From contig NZ_CP065958.1 in NCBI RefSeq assembly GCF_041270065.1, positions 3,844,001 to 3,908,000 of the forward strand: a stretch of 64,000 bases of DNA. The letters run 5' to 3'. Made by a program: the position numbers and the translations under genes. Source of the stretch: Streptomyces fradiae. Its GTDB lineage: Bacteria > Actinomycetota > Actinomycetes > Streptomycetales > Streptomycetaceae. The notes below the pieces were generated by a model that had not been told where the DNA came from, ran no database searches, and saw nothing but the letters and a program-made list of their open reading frames with translations. Position 1 is the stretch's first letter. Each line of letters begins with the position of its first letter. Shown piece after piece: positions 48,791 to 57,239 of the stretch.

Positions 48791-50488
48791 ATGGCCACCG
48801 CTCAGCTGACCACCGACCGTCTGGCCGAGAAGCACCGGTCCACGCTCGATCAGGCCCTCGCCACCATCAGCACCCGCGCCTACTGGTCCCCGTACCCGGA
48901 GCACCCGAAGGCCTACGGGGAAAACGGCTCGCTGGACGCCGCCGCGGGCCTCGCGGCCCACCAGGAGCTGCTCGGCAAGCGCTTCGAGCTCGACCAGCCC
49001 GGCACCGACGGCTGGACCGGCGCCGAGACCTCGCCGTACGGTCCGGCGCTCGGCATCGAGTATCCGCACGCCGACATCGATGTGCTGCTTCCGGCGATGC
49101 GCGCCGGGATGGGCGCCTGGCGCGACGCGGGCGCCGAGACCCGCGCCCTGGTGTGCCTGGAGATCCTCGCCCGGATCTCCGCCCGCACCCACGAGTTCGC
49201 CCACGCGGTCATGCACACCAGCGGCCAGGCCTTCATGATGGCGTTCCAGGCCGGCGGCCCGCACGCGCAGGACCGCGGCCTGGAGGCCGTGGCGTACGCG
49301 TTCGAGGAGCAGACCCGCACCCCGGCCGGCCGCGCCGCCTGGTCCAAGCCGCAGGGCAAGCGGGACCCGCTGGAGCTCAGCAAGGAGTTCACCCCGGTCG
49401 GCCGCGGCATCGCCCTGGTCATCGGCTGCAACACCTTCCCGACGTGGAACGGGTATCCGGGCCTGTTCGCCTCCCTGGCCACCGGCAACCCGGTCCTGGT
49501 CAAGCCGCACCCGCGCGCGGTGCTGCCGCTGGCGCTGACCGTCAAGGTCGCCCGCGAGGTCCTCGCCGAAGCCGGTTTCGACCCGAACCTGGTGGCGCTG
49601 GCCGTCGAGGCCCCCGGCGAGGGCATCGCCAAGACGCTGGCCGTCCGCCCCGAGATCCGGATCATCGACTACACCGGCTCGACCGCCTTCGGCGACTGGC
49701 TGGAGACCAACGCCCGCCAGGCGCAGGTCTACACGGAGAAGGCCGGCGTCAACACCGTCGTCGTCGACTCCACCGACGACTACAAGGGAATGCTCTCCAA
49801 CCTGGCCTTCTCGCTGTCCCTGTACAGCGGCCAGATGTGCACCACCCCGCAGAACCTGCTGATCCCCCGCGACGGCATCACCACCGACCAGGGCCCGAAG
49901 TCGTACGACGAGGTGGTCGCCGACCTCGCGGGCGCGGTCGGCGGTCTGCTCGGCGACGACGCCCGGGCGAACGCGCTGCTCGGCGCCCTCGTCAACCCGG
50001 ACGTGAAGGCGCGCCTCGAGGCGGCGGCCGGTCTGGGCGAGGTGGCGCTGCCCTCCCGCGAGGTGGCGAACCCGGAGTTCCCCGACGCCGTGGTGCGCAC
50101 CCCGGTGATCGTGAAGCTGGACGGCTCGAAGCCGGACGCGGAGGCGGCGTATTTCTCGGAGTGCTTCGGCCCGGTCTCGTTCGCGGTGTCGGTGGACTCG
50201 ACGGCCGACGCGCTGGAGCTGCTGCGGCGCACGGTGCGCGAGAAGGGCGCGATGACGGTCGGCGCGTACACGACCTCGGCGGACACCGAGCGGGCCGTGG
50301 AGGAGGTCTGCCTGGAGGAGTCGGCGCAGCTGTCGCTGAACCTGACGGGCGGGGTCTATGTGAACCAGACGGCCGCGTTCTCCGACTTCCACGGCTCGGG
50401 GGGCAACCCGGCGGCGAACGCGGCGCTGTGCGACGGCGCCTTCGTCTCCAACCGCTTCCGGGTGGTGGAGGTCCGCCGCCAGGCCTGA
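48791..50488 (+). CDS. paaN: Phenylacetic acid degradation protein PaaN
   Basis: The 565-residue protein is an aldehyde dehydrogenase-like enzyme of the PaaN family. It has a long N-terminal region (STRAYWSPYPEHPKAYGE), the Rossmann part VIGCNTFPTWNGYPGL, GSTAFGDWLE and the catalytic cysteine in LYSGQMCTTPQNLLIP. Unlike PaaZ it lacks a hydratase domain. It is thought to oxidise the ring-opening aldehyde in phenylacetate degradation. The ATG at 48791 gives the family start, with GAGGAG 13 bases upstream. It is the only gene of its transcript; tandem repeats follow. Confidence 0.9.
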   Translation: MATAQLTTDRLAEKHRSTLDQALATISTRAYWSPYPEHPKAYGENGSLDAAAGLAAHQELLGKRFELDQPGTDGWTGAETSPYGPALGIEYPHADIDVLLPAMRAGMGAWRDAGAETRALVCLEILARISARTHEFAHAVMHTSGQAFMMAFQAGGPHAQDRGLEAVAYAFEEQTRTPAGRAAWSKPQGKRDPLELSKEFTPVGRGIALVIGCNTFPTWNGYPGLFASLATGNPVLVKPHPRAVLPLALTVKVAREVLAEAGFDPNLVALAVEAPGEGIAKTLAVRPEIRIIDYTGSTAFGDWLETNARQAQVYTEKAGVNTVVVDSTDDYKGMLSNLAFSLSLYSGQMCTTPQNLLIPRDGITTDQGPKSYDEVVADLAGAVGGLLGDDARANALLGALVNPDVKARLEAAAGLGEVALPSREVANPEFPDAVVRTPVIVKLDGSKPDAEAAYFSECFGPVSFAVSVDSTADALELLRRTVREKGAMTVGAYTTSADTERAVEEVCLEESAQLSLNLTGGVYVNQTAAFSDFHGSGGNPAANAALCDGAFVSNRFRVVEVRRQA

Positions 50489-50504
50489 GCCCGAGCCGGG
50501 CGCC

Positions 50505-50555
50505 CGGCCTGCCCCGGCGCTCGGCCTGCCCCGGCGCTCGGCCTGACCTGGCGCC
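50505..50555 (+). repeat. 17-bp tandem repeat after paaN
   Basis: CGGCCTGCCCCGGCGCT occurs twice exactly (50505-50521, 50522-50538) and once with changes (50539-50555), followed by shorter degenerate copies to about 50575. It fills most of the 99-bp gap between paaN and the convergent methyltransferase gene. Confidence 0.8.
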
Positions 50556-50587
50556 CGGTCCGGCGCCCGGCCGTGCCGTGCCGGTCC

Positions 50588-51271
50588 CTATTCGGGGGCC
50601 GGCACGTCGGCGTAGCGCTGGATCCAGGCGTGCATGGCGATGGCCGCGGCGGCCCCGGCGTTGATCGACCGGGTCGAGCCGAACTGGGCGATCGAGCAGA
50701 CCATGGCGGCGTGGGCACGGGCCTCCTCGGTGAGGCCCGGGCCCTCCTGCCCGAACAGCAGCACACAGCGGCGCGGCAGCTCGGTCCGCTCCAGCGGCAC
50801 CGCGCCCGGCAGGTTGTCGATGCCGATGATCGGCAGGTCCTCGGCCGCGGCCCAGGCGGTCAGCGACTGGGTGTCCGGGTGGTGCCGGACGTGCTGGTAG
50901 CGGTCGGTGACCATGGCGCCGCGCCGGTTCCAGCGGCGCCGCCCGACGATGTGGATCTCCTTGGCCAGGAAGGCGTTGGCGGTCCGCACCACCGATCCGA
51001 TGTTGAAGTCGTGGCCCCAGTTCTCCACCGCCACGTGGAAGTCGTGGCGGCGGGTGTCGAGGTCCGCGACGATCGCCTCGCGCGTCCAGTAGCGGTAGGG
51101 GTCGACGACGTTGCGCCGGTCGCCGCCGGCCAGCAGCTCGCGGTCGTAGCGCGGGTCGTCCGGCCACGGCCGCGGGTGCGGGCCGACGCCGATCTCGGTG
51201 CCGTACCCCTCGTCGTACTGGAGGGGCTCGGCGCCCGGGACAGGCGCGGGCTGTTCTTCGGTGGTGCTCAC
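50588..51271 (-). CDS. TrmH/SpoU family RNA 2'-O-methyltransferase
   Basis: The 227-residue SPOUT methyltransferase has the three motifs: NIGSVVRTANAFLAKE (motif 1), RRCVLLFGQEGPGLTEEA (motif 2) and SIAQFGSTRSINAGAAAAIAMH (motif 3), which form the knotted SAM site. A 70-residue Pro/Asp-rich extension precedes. It methylates the 2'-OH of a tRNA or rRNA nucleotide; the target cannot be told. The GTG at 51271 overlaps the stop of the upstream HTTM gene, so it is the third gene of a coupled operon. Confidence 0.9.
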   Translation of the reverse strand: MSTTEEQPAPVPGAEPLQYDEGYGTEIGVGPHPRPWPDDPRYDRELLAGGDRRNVVDPYRYWTREAIVADLDTRRHDFHVAVENWGHDFNIGSVVRTANAFLAKEIHIVGRRRWNRRGAMVTDRYQHVRHHPDTQSLTAWAAAEDLPIIGIDNLPGAVPLERTELPRRCVLLFGQEGPGLTEEARAHAAMVCSIAQFGSTRSINAGAAAAIAMHAWIQRYADVPAPE

Positions 51272-52551
51272 CCGACGAGGGTACGGGTGCCGGCCTCGTC
51301 ACCCGAACGGCTCTGTCCGGGCAGCGCGGCCCCGGCCTGCCGCCCGCCGGTCAGCCGGTCCCGGCCCCGGGCGGCCCGCGCGCCCAGCCACAGCAGGAAG
51401 GCGGTGGGCAGGAACACGGAGTCCGCGGCGATCATCGCCAGCGAGAAGAACGGCAGTCCGAGGAGCAGGGCGATGCCCGCGTGCTCCAGCATCATCGCGA
51501 CCAGGAGCACGTTCTTGACCTTGCGGTTGAAGAGCGTGAACGGGAACGCGACCTGCACGATCACGGTGCCGTAAGTGAGCAGCAGCACCATCACCCCGCT
51601 CGCGCCCAGGAGGTGGGAGAGGGCGGGCCAGGGGGAGAAGTAGTCGAGCTGGAGCGGGAAGTAGAGCGCGGTGCCGTCCTGCCAGCGCGAGCCCTGCACC
51701 TTGTACCAGCCGGCCGTGGCGTAGACGAGGCAGACCTCCGCCATCATCACGGCGAGGGTGGCGTTGTGCGCCAGGTTGGCGAGGACGTCGAGCAGGGTGC
51801 GCGGCTCGCCGGGGGCGAAGCGGCAGACCAGCCACCACAGGGCGTTGCCGAGCCACAGCACCCACAGCAGCACCAGGAGCCACCACTCGCCGGTGACGTC
51901 GGAGAACCAGGTCGCGGCGAGCAGGAAGCCGCCGAGGACCGTCCACAGCAGCGGTCCGACGGGCCCGTCGCCGGGGGCGCGGCCGCGGGCGGCGCGGCGG
52001 GCGTCCAGGGACCAGACCTGCGCGCAGCGGGTGAGGACGAGGTAGATCGCCATGAGGTGGACGACGTTGTCGCCGCCGTCGCCCATGAAGATGGACCGGT
52101 TCTGCAGGGACAGCACACCGGCCATGAAGACCACGGACACGGCCCGGGTGCGCCAGCCGAGGAGCAGCAGGACGGCGGAGAGCACGGCGAGCCCGTAGAC
52201 GATCTCGAACCAGAGGCGCCCGTCGGACCACATGAGGACGGTGAAGGAGCGGTTGTCGGCGATCATCTGCCGGCCCATCTCCCACGACCAGGGGCCGTCG
52301 GGGCCGTACAGCTCCAGCCGGTGGGGCCATTCGCGGAGCAGGAAGAGCAGCCAGGTGAAGGAGAAGCCGATGCGGACGATCGCGCTCTGGTAGGGGCCGA
52401 GCGCCTGGCTGGTGACCTTCTGCGCGGCGGCCGCGAGCCGCCGCTCGAAGGGGATCCGGCGCCGGGTGGCGGGGGCCTCGGAGGTCGGGACCTCAGGGGT
52501 GGGGGTCCCGGAGGTGGGGGTCCCGGAGGTGGGGCGGGAGGTCTCGGTCAT
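51268..52551 (-). CDS. HTTM domain membrane protein (vitamin K-dependent carboxylase-like)
   Basis: The 427-residue protein has eight or more membrane segments and the HTTM-domain pattern SAIVRIGFSFTWLLFLLREW, SLQNRSIFMGDGGDNVVHLMAIYLVL and GWYKVQGSRWQDGTALYFPLQ. HTTM is the membrane domain shared with gamma-glutamyl carboxylase; bacterial members are uncharacterised. An N-terminal Pro/Thr repeat (SGTPTSGTPTPEVPTSE) is cytoplasmic. The ATG at 52551 overlaps the DUF5819 stop. The two genes are a recurring pair in Streptomyces, suggesting a joint membrane complex. Confidence 0.85.
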   Translation of the reverse strand: MTETSRPTSGTPTSGTPTPEVPTSEAPATRRRIPFERRLAAAAQKVTSQALGPYQSAIVRIGFSFTWLLFLLREWPHRLELYGPDGPWSWEMGRQMIADNRSFTVLMWSDGRLWFEIVYGLAVLSAVLLLLGWRTRAVSVVFMAGVLSLQNRSIFMGDGGDNVVHLMAIYLVLTRCAQVWSLDARRAARGRAPGDGPVGPLLWTVLGGFLLAATWFSDVTGEWWLLVLLWVLWLGNALWWLVCRFAPGEPRTLLDVLANLAHNATLAVMMAEVCLVYATAGWYKVQGSRWQDGTALYFPLQLDYFSPWPALSHLLGASGVMVLLLTYGTVIVQVAFPFTLFNRKVKNVLLVAMMLEHAGIALLLGLPFFSLAMIAADSVFLPTAFLLWLGARAARGRDRLTGGRQAGAALPGQSRSGDEAGTRTLVG

Positions 52552-53315
52552 CGGGTCGCCTCCGTCCCGGGGCGGTCGGCGGCGGTGACGGACCACCAGG
52601 GGTAGCTGCGGTCGACGGGCCGGGTGTCGATCTTCTCGGTGCTCCAGGCGGCGGCTGGGACGGGCCGGGTCACGGTGCGCAGCTGGATCCGGTCGACGGT
52701 GCCGCCGAGCGCCCGCTCGTCGAGGCGCTGCATGACGATGCGGCGGACGTACTGCTCGGAGAGCCGGCCGCGCATGCCGTTGGGGCGGTGGTCGTCGGTG
52801 TGCGAGTTGAGGTAGAAGTCCCAGGCCCGGCGCAGCTCGTTCTGCCGGGTGTGGCTGGGCAGCACAGTGCCGCGGACCCCGTCGATGTCGTACGCGGTGA
52901 GGTCGGTCCAGCCGGTGGTGGTGCGCTTGCCGCCGGCGCCCACGACCTCGGCCCTGACCTGCACGGACATGTTCTGCTGGAGCGGGTTGGGAGCGAACAG
53001 CTTCCAGTTCTGCTCGAACTCGGGGTAGACCCAGTCGTCGACCGCCTCGCCGTGCTGCTTGGTCAGCGTGTTCGACGGCGCGACGTGCAGGAACACCATG
53101 GCGAGGTGGACGCAGGCGAAGACGCCGACGACGGCGAGGGCGACGGCCGCGACCACCTGGTACGGCGTCGAGAGCCCCGCGATCCCGGGCTGCGGCGCCC
53201 CCGGCGCGGGGTTCCGGTCCGCCTCGGCCAACGGTTCGGCCACCCGTTCGACCACCCGTTCGGGCGAGCCCTCCGGCCCGGGCCCGTTCCCGCCCCCGAC
53301 GTCGTACGAGTCCAT
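52548..53315 (-). CDS. DUF5819 family membrane protein
   Basis: The 255-residue protein has a disordered acidic N-terminus (about 1-50), one membrane helix (about 55-80, VVAAVALAVVGVFACVHLAMVFLHV) and a soluble external part with the family block YPEFEQNWKLFAPNPLQQNMSVQVRAE. The function is unknown. It is the first gene of the DUF5819-HTTM-TrmH operon, and its coupling to HTTM suggests it is the extracellular partner. The ATG at 53315 is the first start after the divergent paaA promoter. A DnaA-box-like sequence lies 30 bases upstream. Confidence 0.82.
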   Translation of the reverse strand: MDSYDVGGGNGPGPEGSPERVVERVAEPLAEADRNPAPGAPQPGIAGLSTPYQVVAAVALAVVGVFACVHLAMVFLHVAPSNTLTKQHGEAVDDWVYPEFEQNWKLFAPNPLQQNMSVQVRAEVVGAGGKRTTTGWTDLTAYDIDGVRGTVLPSHTRQNELRRAWDFYLNSHTDDHRPNGMRGRLSEQYVRRIVMQRLDERALGGTVDRIQLRTVTRPVPAAAWSTEKIDTRPVDRSYPWWSVTAADRPGTEATR

Positions 53316-53344
53316 CGCGCCCCGCTCCCGCTCGGCCTCAGCAG

Positions 53345-53353
53345 TTATCCACA
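53345..53353 (+). other. DnaA-box-like sequence
   Basis: TTATCCACA is the exact consensus DnaA box. It lies in the DUF5819/paaA promoter region. As a single 9-mer it has limited weight, but several occur near genes in this window. Confidence 0.45.
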
Positions 53354-53398
53354 GGGTTGACACCATACGGGCCGCCGAACGACCATTGAAGTCATTCA

Positions 53399-53412
53399 AC
53401 CGAACGATCGGT
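53399..53412. promoter_or_regulatory. PaaR operator before paaA
   Basis: ACCGAACGATCGGT has arms ACCGA/TCGGT. It ends 14 bases before the paaA start, where it would block transcription. A degenerate copy, GCCGAACGACC, is at about 53383. Confidence 0.7.
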
Positions 53413-53426
53413 CGGTAGGGGTTCCG

Positions 53427-54470
53427 ATGACCACAGGTACGGCAGAGACGACAGCGCCGGAAGGTGCGACGGCGAGCCAGGCCGCCCTCGAAGCGGTGTT
53501 CGACGCCGCCGTGGCCGCCGACGAGCGCATCGAGCCGCGCGACTGGATGCCCGACGCCTACCGGGCCGGCCTGGTGCGCCAGATCGCCCAGCACGCCCAC
53601 TCCGAGATCATCGGCATGCAGCCCGAGGCCAACTGGATCACCCGCGCGCCCTCGCTGCGCCGCAAGGCGATCCTCATGGCCAAGGTCCAGGACGAGGCCG
53701 GCCACGGCCTGTACCTGTACAGCGCGGCCGAGACCCTCGGCACCAGCCGCGACGAGCTCCTCGACAAGCTCCACAGCGGCCGCCAGAAGTACTCGTCGAT
53801 CTTCAACTACCCGACGCTGACCTGGGCCGACGTCGGCGCCATCGGCTGGCTCGTGGACGGCGCCGCCATCACCAACCAGGTCCCCCTGTGCCGCTGCTCC
53901 TACGGGCCGTACGCGCGGGCCATGGTCCGCGTGTGCAAGGAGGAGTCCTTCCACCAGCGCCAGGGGTACGAGGCGCTGCTCGCCCTCTCCCGCGGCACCG
54001 AGGCCCAGCACGCCATGGCCCAGGACGCGGTGGACCGCTGGTGGTGGCCGTCGCTGATGATGTTCGGCCCGCCGGACGACGAGTCCACCCACTCGGCGCA
54101 GGCGATGGCCTGGAAGATCAAGCGCCACTCCAACGACGAGCTGCGCCAGCGCTTCGTCGACATCGCCGCCCCGCAGGCCGAGTCCCTCGGCCTCACCCTC
54201 CCCGACCCCGACCTGAAGTGGAACGAGGAGCGCGGGCACTACGACTTCGGCCCCATCGACTGGGACGAGTTCTGGAACGTCCTGAAGGGCAACGGCCCCT
54301 GCAACGAGCAGCGGCTGACCAAGCGCCGCCAGGCCCACGAGGACGGCGCCTGGGTCAGGGACGCCGCCGCGGCCTACGCCGCGAAGCACCGCCCGGCCAC
54401 CGGCCGGGACGACACGCACCACACCGGCACCGACGCCGGACCGCACACGGACGGGGAGGCACGGGCATGA
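53427..54470 (+). CDS. paaA: Phenylacetyl-CoA epoxidase catalytic subunit PaaA
   Basis: The 347-residue subunit has the ferritin-like di-iron core of the ring 1,2-epoxidase. The Glu/His ligand motifs are near [17 protein letters not shown] and [19 protein letters not shown], with [21 protein letters not shown] after. It oxidises the ring of phenylacetyl-CoA in a complex with PaaB, C and E. A C-terminal tail is Asp/His/Thr-rich. The ATG at 53427 follows GTAGGGG. It heads a five-gene operon with ATGA or closer overlaps. A PaaR-type operator lies just before its start. Confidence 0.95.
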   Translation: MTTGTAETTAPEGATASQAALEAVFDAAVAADERIEPRDWMPDAYRAGLVRQIAQHAHSEIIGMQPEANWITRAPSLRRKAILMAKVQDEAGHGLYLYSAAETLGTSRDELLDKLHSGRQKYSSIFNYPTLTWADVGAIGWLVDGAAITNQVPLCRCSYGPYARAMVRVCKEESFHQRQGYEALLALSRGTEAQHAMAQDAVDRWWWPSLMMFGPPDDESTHSAQAMAWKIKRHSNDELRQRFVDIAAPQAESLGLTLPDPDLKWNEERGHYDFGPIDWDEFWNVLKGNGPCNEQRLTKRRQAHEDGAWVRDAAAAYAAKHRPATGRDDTHHTGTDAGPHTDGEARA

Positions 54471-54754
54471 CCACCGACGGATGGCCGCTGTGGGAGGTGT
54501 TCGTGCGCTCGCGCCGCGGACTGTCCCACACCCACGCCGGCAGCCTCCACGCACCCGACGCCGAGATGGCCCTGCGCAACGCGCGCGACCTCTACACCCG
54601 CCGCATGGAAGGCGTGTCGATCTGGGTCGTGCCCTCCGCCGCCGTCACCGCCTCCTCGCCCGACGAGAAGGACCCCTTCTTCGAACCGGCCGCGGACAAG
54701 CCCTACCGGCACCCCACCTTCTACGAGATCCCGGACGGGGTGAAGCACCTGTGA
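54467..54754 (+). CDS. paaB: Phenylacetyl-CoA epoxidase subunit PaaB
   Basis: The 95-residue protein contains the whole PaaB domain ([41 protein letters not shown]), which bridges PaaAC heterodimers. The ATG at 54467 overlaps the paaA stop (ATGA). The stop overlaps the GTG of paaC. Confidence 0.95.
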   Translation: MTTDGWPLWEVFVRSRRGLSHTHAGSLHAPDAEMALRNARDLYTRRMEGVSIWVVPSAAVTASSPDEKDPFFEPAADKPYRHPTFYEIPDGVKHL

Positions 54755-55506
54755 CCGGCCCGACCACCCCCACCGCCGCCGCTGCCGTCCCCACCGGGTC
54801 GGTGCCCGCCGCCGCCCTCGCCCTCGGCGACGACGCCCTCGTCCTCGCCCAGCGGCTGGGGGAGTGGGCGGGCGGCGCCCCCGTCCTCGAAGAGGAGGTC
54901 GCCCTCGCCAACATCGCGCTCGACCTCCTCGGCCAGGCCCGCGTCCTGCTCTCCCTCGTCGGCGACGAGGACGAACTGGCCTACCTCCGCGAGGAACGCG
55001 CCTTCCGCAACTGCCAGCTCGTCGAACAGCCCAACGGCGACTTCGCCCACACCATCGCCCGCCAGCTGTACTTCTCCACCTACCAGCGCCTCCTGTACGG
55101 GCAGCTGGCCGCCGGCGACGGCCCCTTCGCCGGGCTCGCCGCCAAGGCCGTCAAGGAAGTCGCCTACCACCAGGACCACGCCGAGCACTGGACGCTGCGC
55201 CTCGGCGACGGCACCGAGGAGAGCCACCGGCGCATGCAGACCGCCTGCGACGCGCTGTGGCGCTACACCGGCGAACTGTTCCAGCCCCTCGACGGCCTCG
55301 ACACCGACACCGCCGCCATGGACAGCGCCTGGCTCGACTCCGTGACCGCCGTCCTCGACAAGGCCGGCCTCACCGTCCCCGCCGGGCCGCGCACCGGCGC
55401 CTGGAGCGCCGGCGCCGGCCGCCAGGGCCTGCACACCGAGTCCTTCGGCCGCATGCTCGCCGAGATGCAGCACCTGCACCGCAGCCACCCGGGGGCGTCA
55501 TGGTGA
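54751..55506 (+). CDS. paaC: Phenylacetyl-CoA epoxidase structural subunit PaaC
   Basis: The 251-residue helical protein resembles PaaA in fold but lacks a full di-iron site. It includes LAQRLGEWAGGAPVLEEEVALANIALDLLGQARVLL and FAHTIARQLYFSTYQRLLYG. It stabilises PaaA and forms the heterodimer. A Pro/Ala-rich start of about 20 residues is disordered. The GTG at 54751 lies inside the paaB stop. Confidence 0.93.
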   Translation: MTGPTTPTAAAAVPTGSVPAAALALGDDALVLAQRLGEWAGGAPVLEEEVALANIALDLLGQARVLLSLVGDEDELAYLREERAFRNCQLVEQPNGDFAHTIARQLYFSTYQRLLYGQLAAGDGPFAGLAAKAVKEVAYHQDHAEHWTLRLGDGTEESHRRMQTACDALWRYTGELFQPLDGLDTDTAAMDSAWLDSVTAVLDKAGLTVPAGPRTGAWSAGAGRQGLHTESFGRMLAEMQHLHRSHPGASW

Positions 55507-56015
55507 CCACCGCACCGGGCACGGCCCCGACCGCCCTCGAAGCGGAACTGGCCCGGATCGCCGGCGCCGTCCCCGACCCCGAGCTGCCCGTCCTCAGCCT
55601 CGCCGAACTCGGCGTCCTGCGCGGCGTCCACGTGCACGGCCCCGGCCGCGTCGAGGTCGAACTCACCCCGACCTACACCGGCTGCCCCGCCATCGAGGCC
55701 ATGTCCGCCGACATCGAACACGCCCTCCACGAACACGGCGTGCCCGACGTCAGCGTCGTCACCGTCCTCAGCCCCGCCTGGTCGACCGACGACATCACCG
55801 ACGAAGGACGCCGCAAACTCGCCGAGTTCGGCATCGCCCCGCCCCGCCCCCAGGGCCCGGCCGGCGGACCGATACCGCTCACCCTCGCGATCCGCTGCCC
55901 CCACTGCGGCTCCACCGACACCGAACTCCTCAGCCGCTTCTCCTCCACCGCGTGCAAGGCACTGCGCCGCTGCACCGCCTGCCGCGAACCGTTCGACCAC
56001 TTCAAGGAGTTGTAG
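55500..56015 (+). CDS. paaD: Phenylacetate degradation protein PaaD
   Basis: The 171-residue protein has a DUF59/MIP18 domain (about 15-100; VPDPELPVLSLAELGVLRGVHV, TPTYTGCPAIEAM with its reactive Cys) and a C-terminal zinc finger (IRCPHCGSTDTELLSRF, CTACREPFDHFKEL). It is thought to help mature the iron-sulfur or di-iron centre of the epoxidase. It overlaps paaC by 7 bases, and its stop abuts the paaE start. Confidence 0.93.
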   Translation: MVTTAPGTAPTALEAELARIAGAVPDPELPVLSLAELGVLRGVHVHGPGRVEVELTPTYTGCPAIEAMSADIEHALHEHGVPDVSVVTVLSPAWSTDDITDEGRRKLAEFGIAPPRPQGPAGGPIPLTLAIRCPHCGSTDTELLSRFSSTACKALRRCTACREPFDHFKEL

Positions 56016-57116
56016 ATGGCCACCTCCGCCTCCACCGGCGCCGCCGGACGGGCCGGGTTCCATCCGCTCCGCGTGAGCGAGGTCGAGCGGCTCACCGACG
56101 ACTCCGTCGCCGTCACCTTCGCCGTCCCGGCGGAGCTGCACGACGCCTACCGCCACGCCCCCGGCCAGCACCTCGCGCTGCGCCGCACCGGCCCCGCCGG
56201 CGAGGAGATCCGCCGCACCTACTCGATCTGCGCCCCGGCCGCCGCCCAGGGGGAGACCCCCGTGCTGCGCGTCGGCATCCGCCTCGTCGACGGCGGCGAA
56301 TTCTCCACCTACGCCCTCAAGGAACTCGCCGTCGGCGACATCGTCGAGGTCATGGAACCCATGGGCCGCTTCGTCCTCGAACCGCGCCCCGGACACTTCG
56401 CGGCCGTCGTCGGCGGCAGCGGCATCACCCCGGTCCTCTCCATGGCCGCGACCCTGCTCGCCCGCGAACCCGAGGCCCGGTTCTGCCTGGTCCGCAGCGA
56501 CCGCACCGCGTCCACCACGATGTTCCTCGACGAGGTGGCCGACCTCAAGGACCGCTTCCCCGACCGGTTCCAGCTCATCACCGTGCTCTCCCGCGAGGAG
56601 CAGCAGGCCGGCCTCCCCTCCGGACGCCTCGACGAGGACCGGCTCACCGCCCTGCTGCCCGCGCTCCTGCCGGTCACCGCGATCGACGGCTGGTTCCTGT
56701 GCGGCCCCTTCGGCCTGGTGCAGAACGCCGAGCGCGCCCTGCACGGCCTCGGCGTCAGCCGCACCCGCATCCACCAGGAGATCTTCCACGTCGACGACGG
56801 CTCCGCCCCCGCCCCGGCGCCCGCGGCCGACGCCCCCGCCCACGCCACGCTGACCGCCACCCTCCACGGTCGCTCCGGCAACTGGCCCGTCCAGCAGGGC
56901 GAGACGCTCCTCGACACGGTGCTGCGCGCCCGGGCGGACGCCCCGTACGCCTGCAAGGGCGGCGTCTGCGGCACCTGCCGCGCCTTCCTCGTCACCGGCG
57001 AGGTGCGGATGGACCGCAACTTCGCCCTCGAACCCGAGGAGACCGACGCCGGGTATGTCCTGGCCTGCCAGTCCCACCCGGCCACCCCCGAGGTCGAGCT
57101 CGACTTCGACCGCTGA
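56016..57116 (+). CDS. paaE: Phenylacetyl-CoA epoxidase reductase subunit PaaE
   Basis: The 366-residue reductase has an FAD-binding barrel (RRTYSICAP, about 62-70), an NADPH domain (VVGGSGITPVLSMAATLL and GPFGLVQNAE) and a plant-type [2Fe-2S] ferredoxin domain with CKGGVCGTC and a fourth Cys near the end. It passes electrons from NADPH to the PaaA di-iron site. The ATG is directly after the paaD stop. A hairpin follows the gene. Confidence 0.94.
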   Translation: MATSASTGAAGRAGFHPLRVSEVERLTDDSVAVTFAVPAELHDAYRHAPGQHLALRRTGPAGEEIRRTYSICAPAAAQGETPVLRVGIRLVDGGEFSTYALKELAVGDIVEVMEPMGRFVLEPRPGHFAAVVGGSGITPVLSMAATLLAREPEARFCLVRSDRTASTTMFLDEVADLKDRFPDRFQLITVLSREEQQAGLPSGRLDEDRLTALLPALLPVTAIDGWFLCGPFGLVQNAERALHGLGVSRTRIHQEIFHVDDGSAPAPAPAADAPAHATLTATLHGRSGNWPVQQGETLLDTVLRARADAPYACKGGVCGTCRAFLVTGEVRMDRNFALEPEETDAGYVLACQSHPATPEVELDFDR

Positions 57117-57127
57117 AACACATGGGT

Positions 57128-57155
57128 GTGTGCCCCGGTCACGACCGGGGCACAC
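57128..57155 (+). terminator. Terminator of the paaABCDE operon
   Basis: A 13-bp stem (57128-57140 with 57143-57155) closes with AC as a minimal loop. It lies 11 bases beyond the paaE stop. Confidence 0.75.
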
Positions 57156-57173
57156 CCGGCCATTCCCTTCCGG

Positions 57174-57187
57174 TAGAACCTGTTCTA
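57174..57187. promoter_or_regulatory. KstR-like palindrome before an acyl-CoA dehydrogenase
   Basis: TAGAACCTGTTCTA has arms TAGAAC/GTTCTA and matches TnnAACnnGTTnnA, the KstR operator consensus from mycobacteria, at every fixed position. It is 53 bases upstream of the dehydrogenase GTG. Confidence 0.6.
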
Positions 57188-57190
57188 TCT

Positions 57191-57203
57191 TGACGGTCCG
57201 TCA
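57191..57203. promoter_or_regulatory. TGACGG-T-CCGTCA palindrome next to the KstR-like site
   Basis: A perfect 6+1+6 inverted repeat begins 4 bases after the KstR-like box and ends 37 bases before the start codon. Its first bases, TTGACGG, could also be a -35 element. Confidence 0.45.
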
Positions 57204-57239
57204 GATCCGCCCCGGGGCAAGGCCGGAAGGGACAGGACC

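Noticed and set aside
47182..50664. 1160-codon plus-strand ORF
   Set aside because: It is antisense to paaH and then an out-of-frame reading of paaN; no motif.
53345..53353. An origin of replication in this window
   Set aside because: DnaA boxes are few and scattered; there is no dense cluster, AT-rich unwinding element, dnaA or dnaN.
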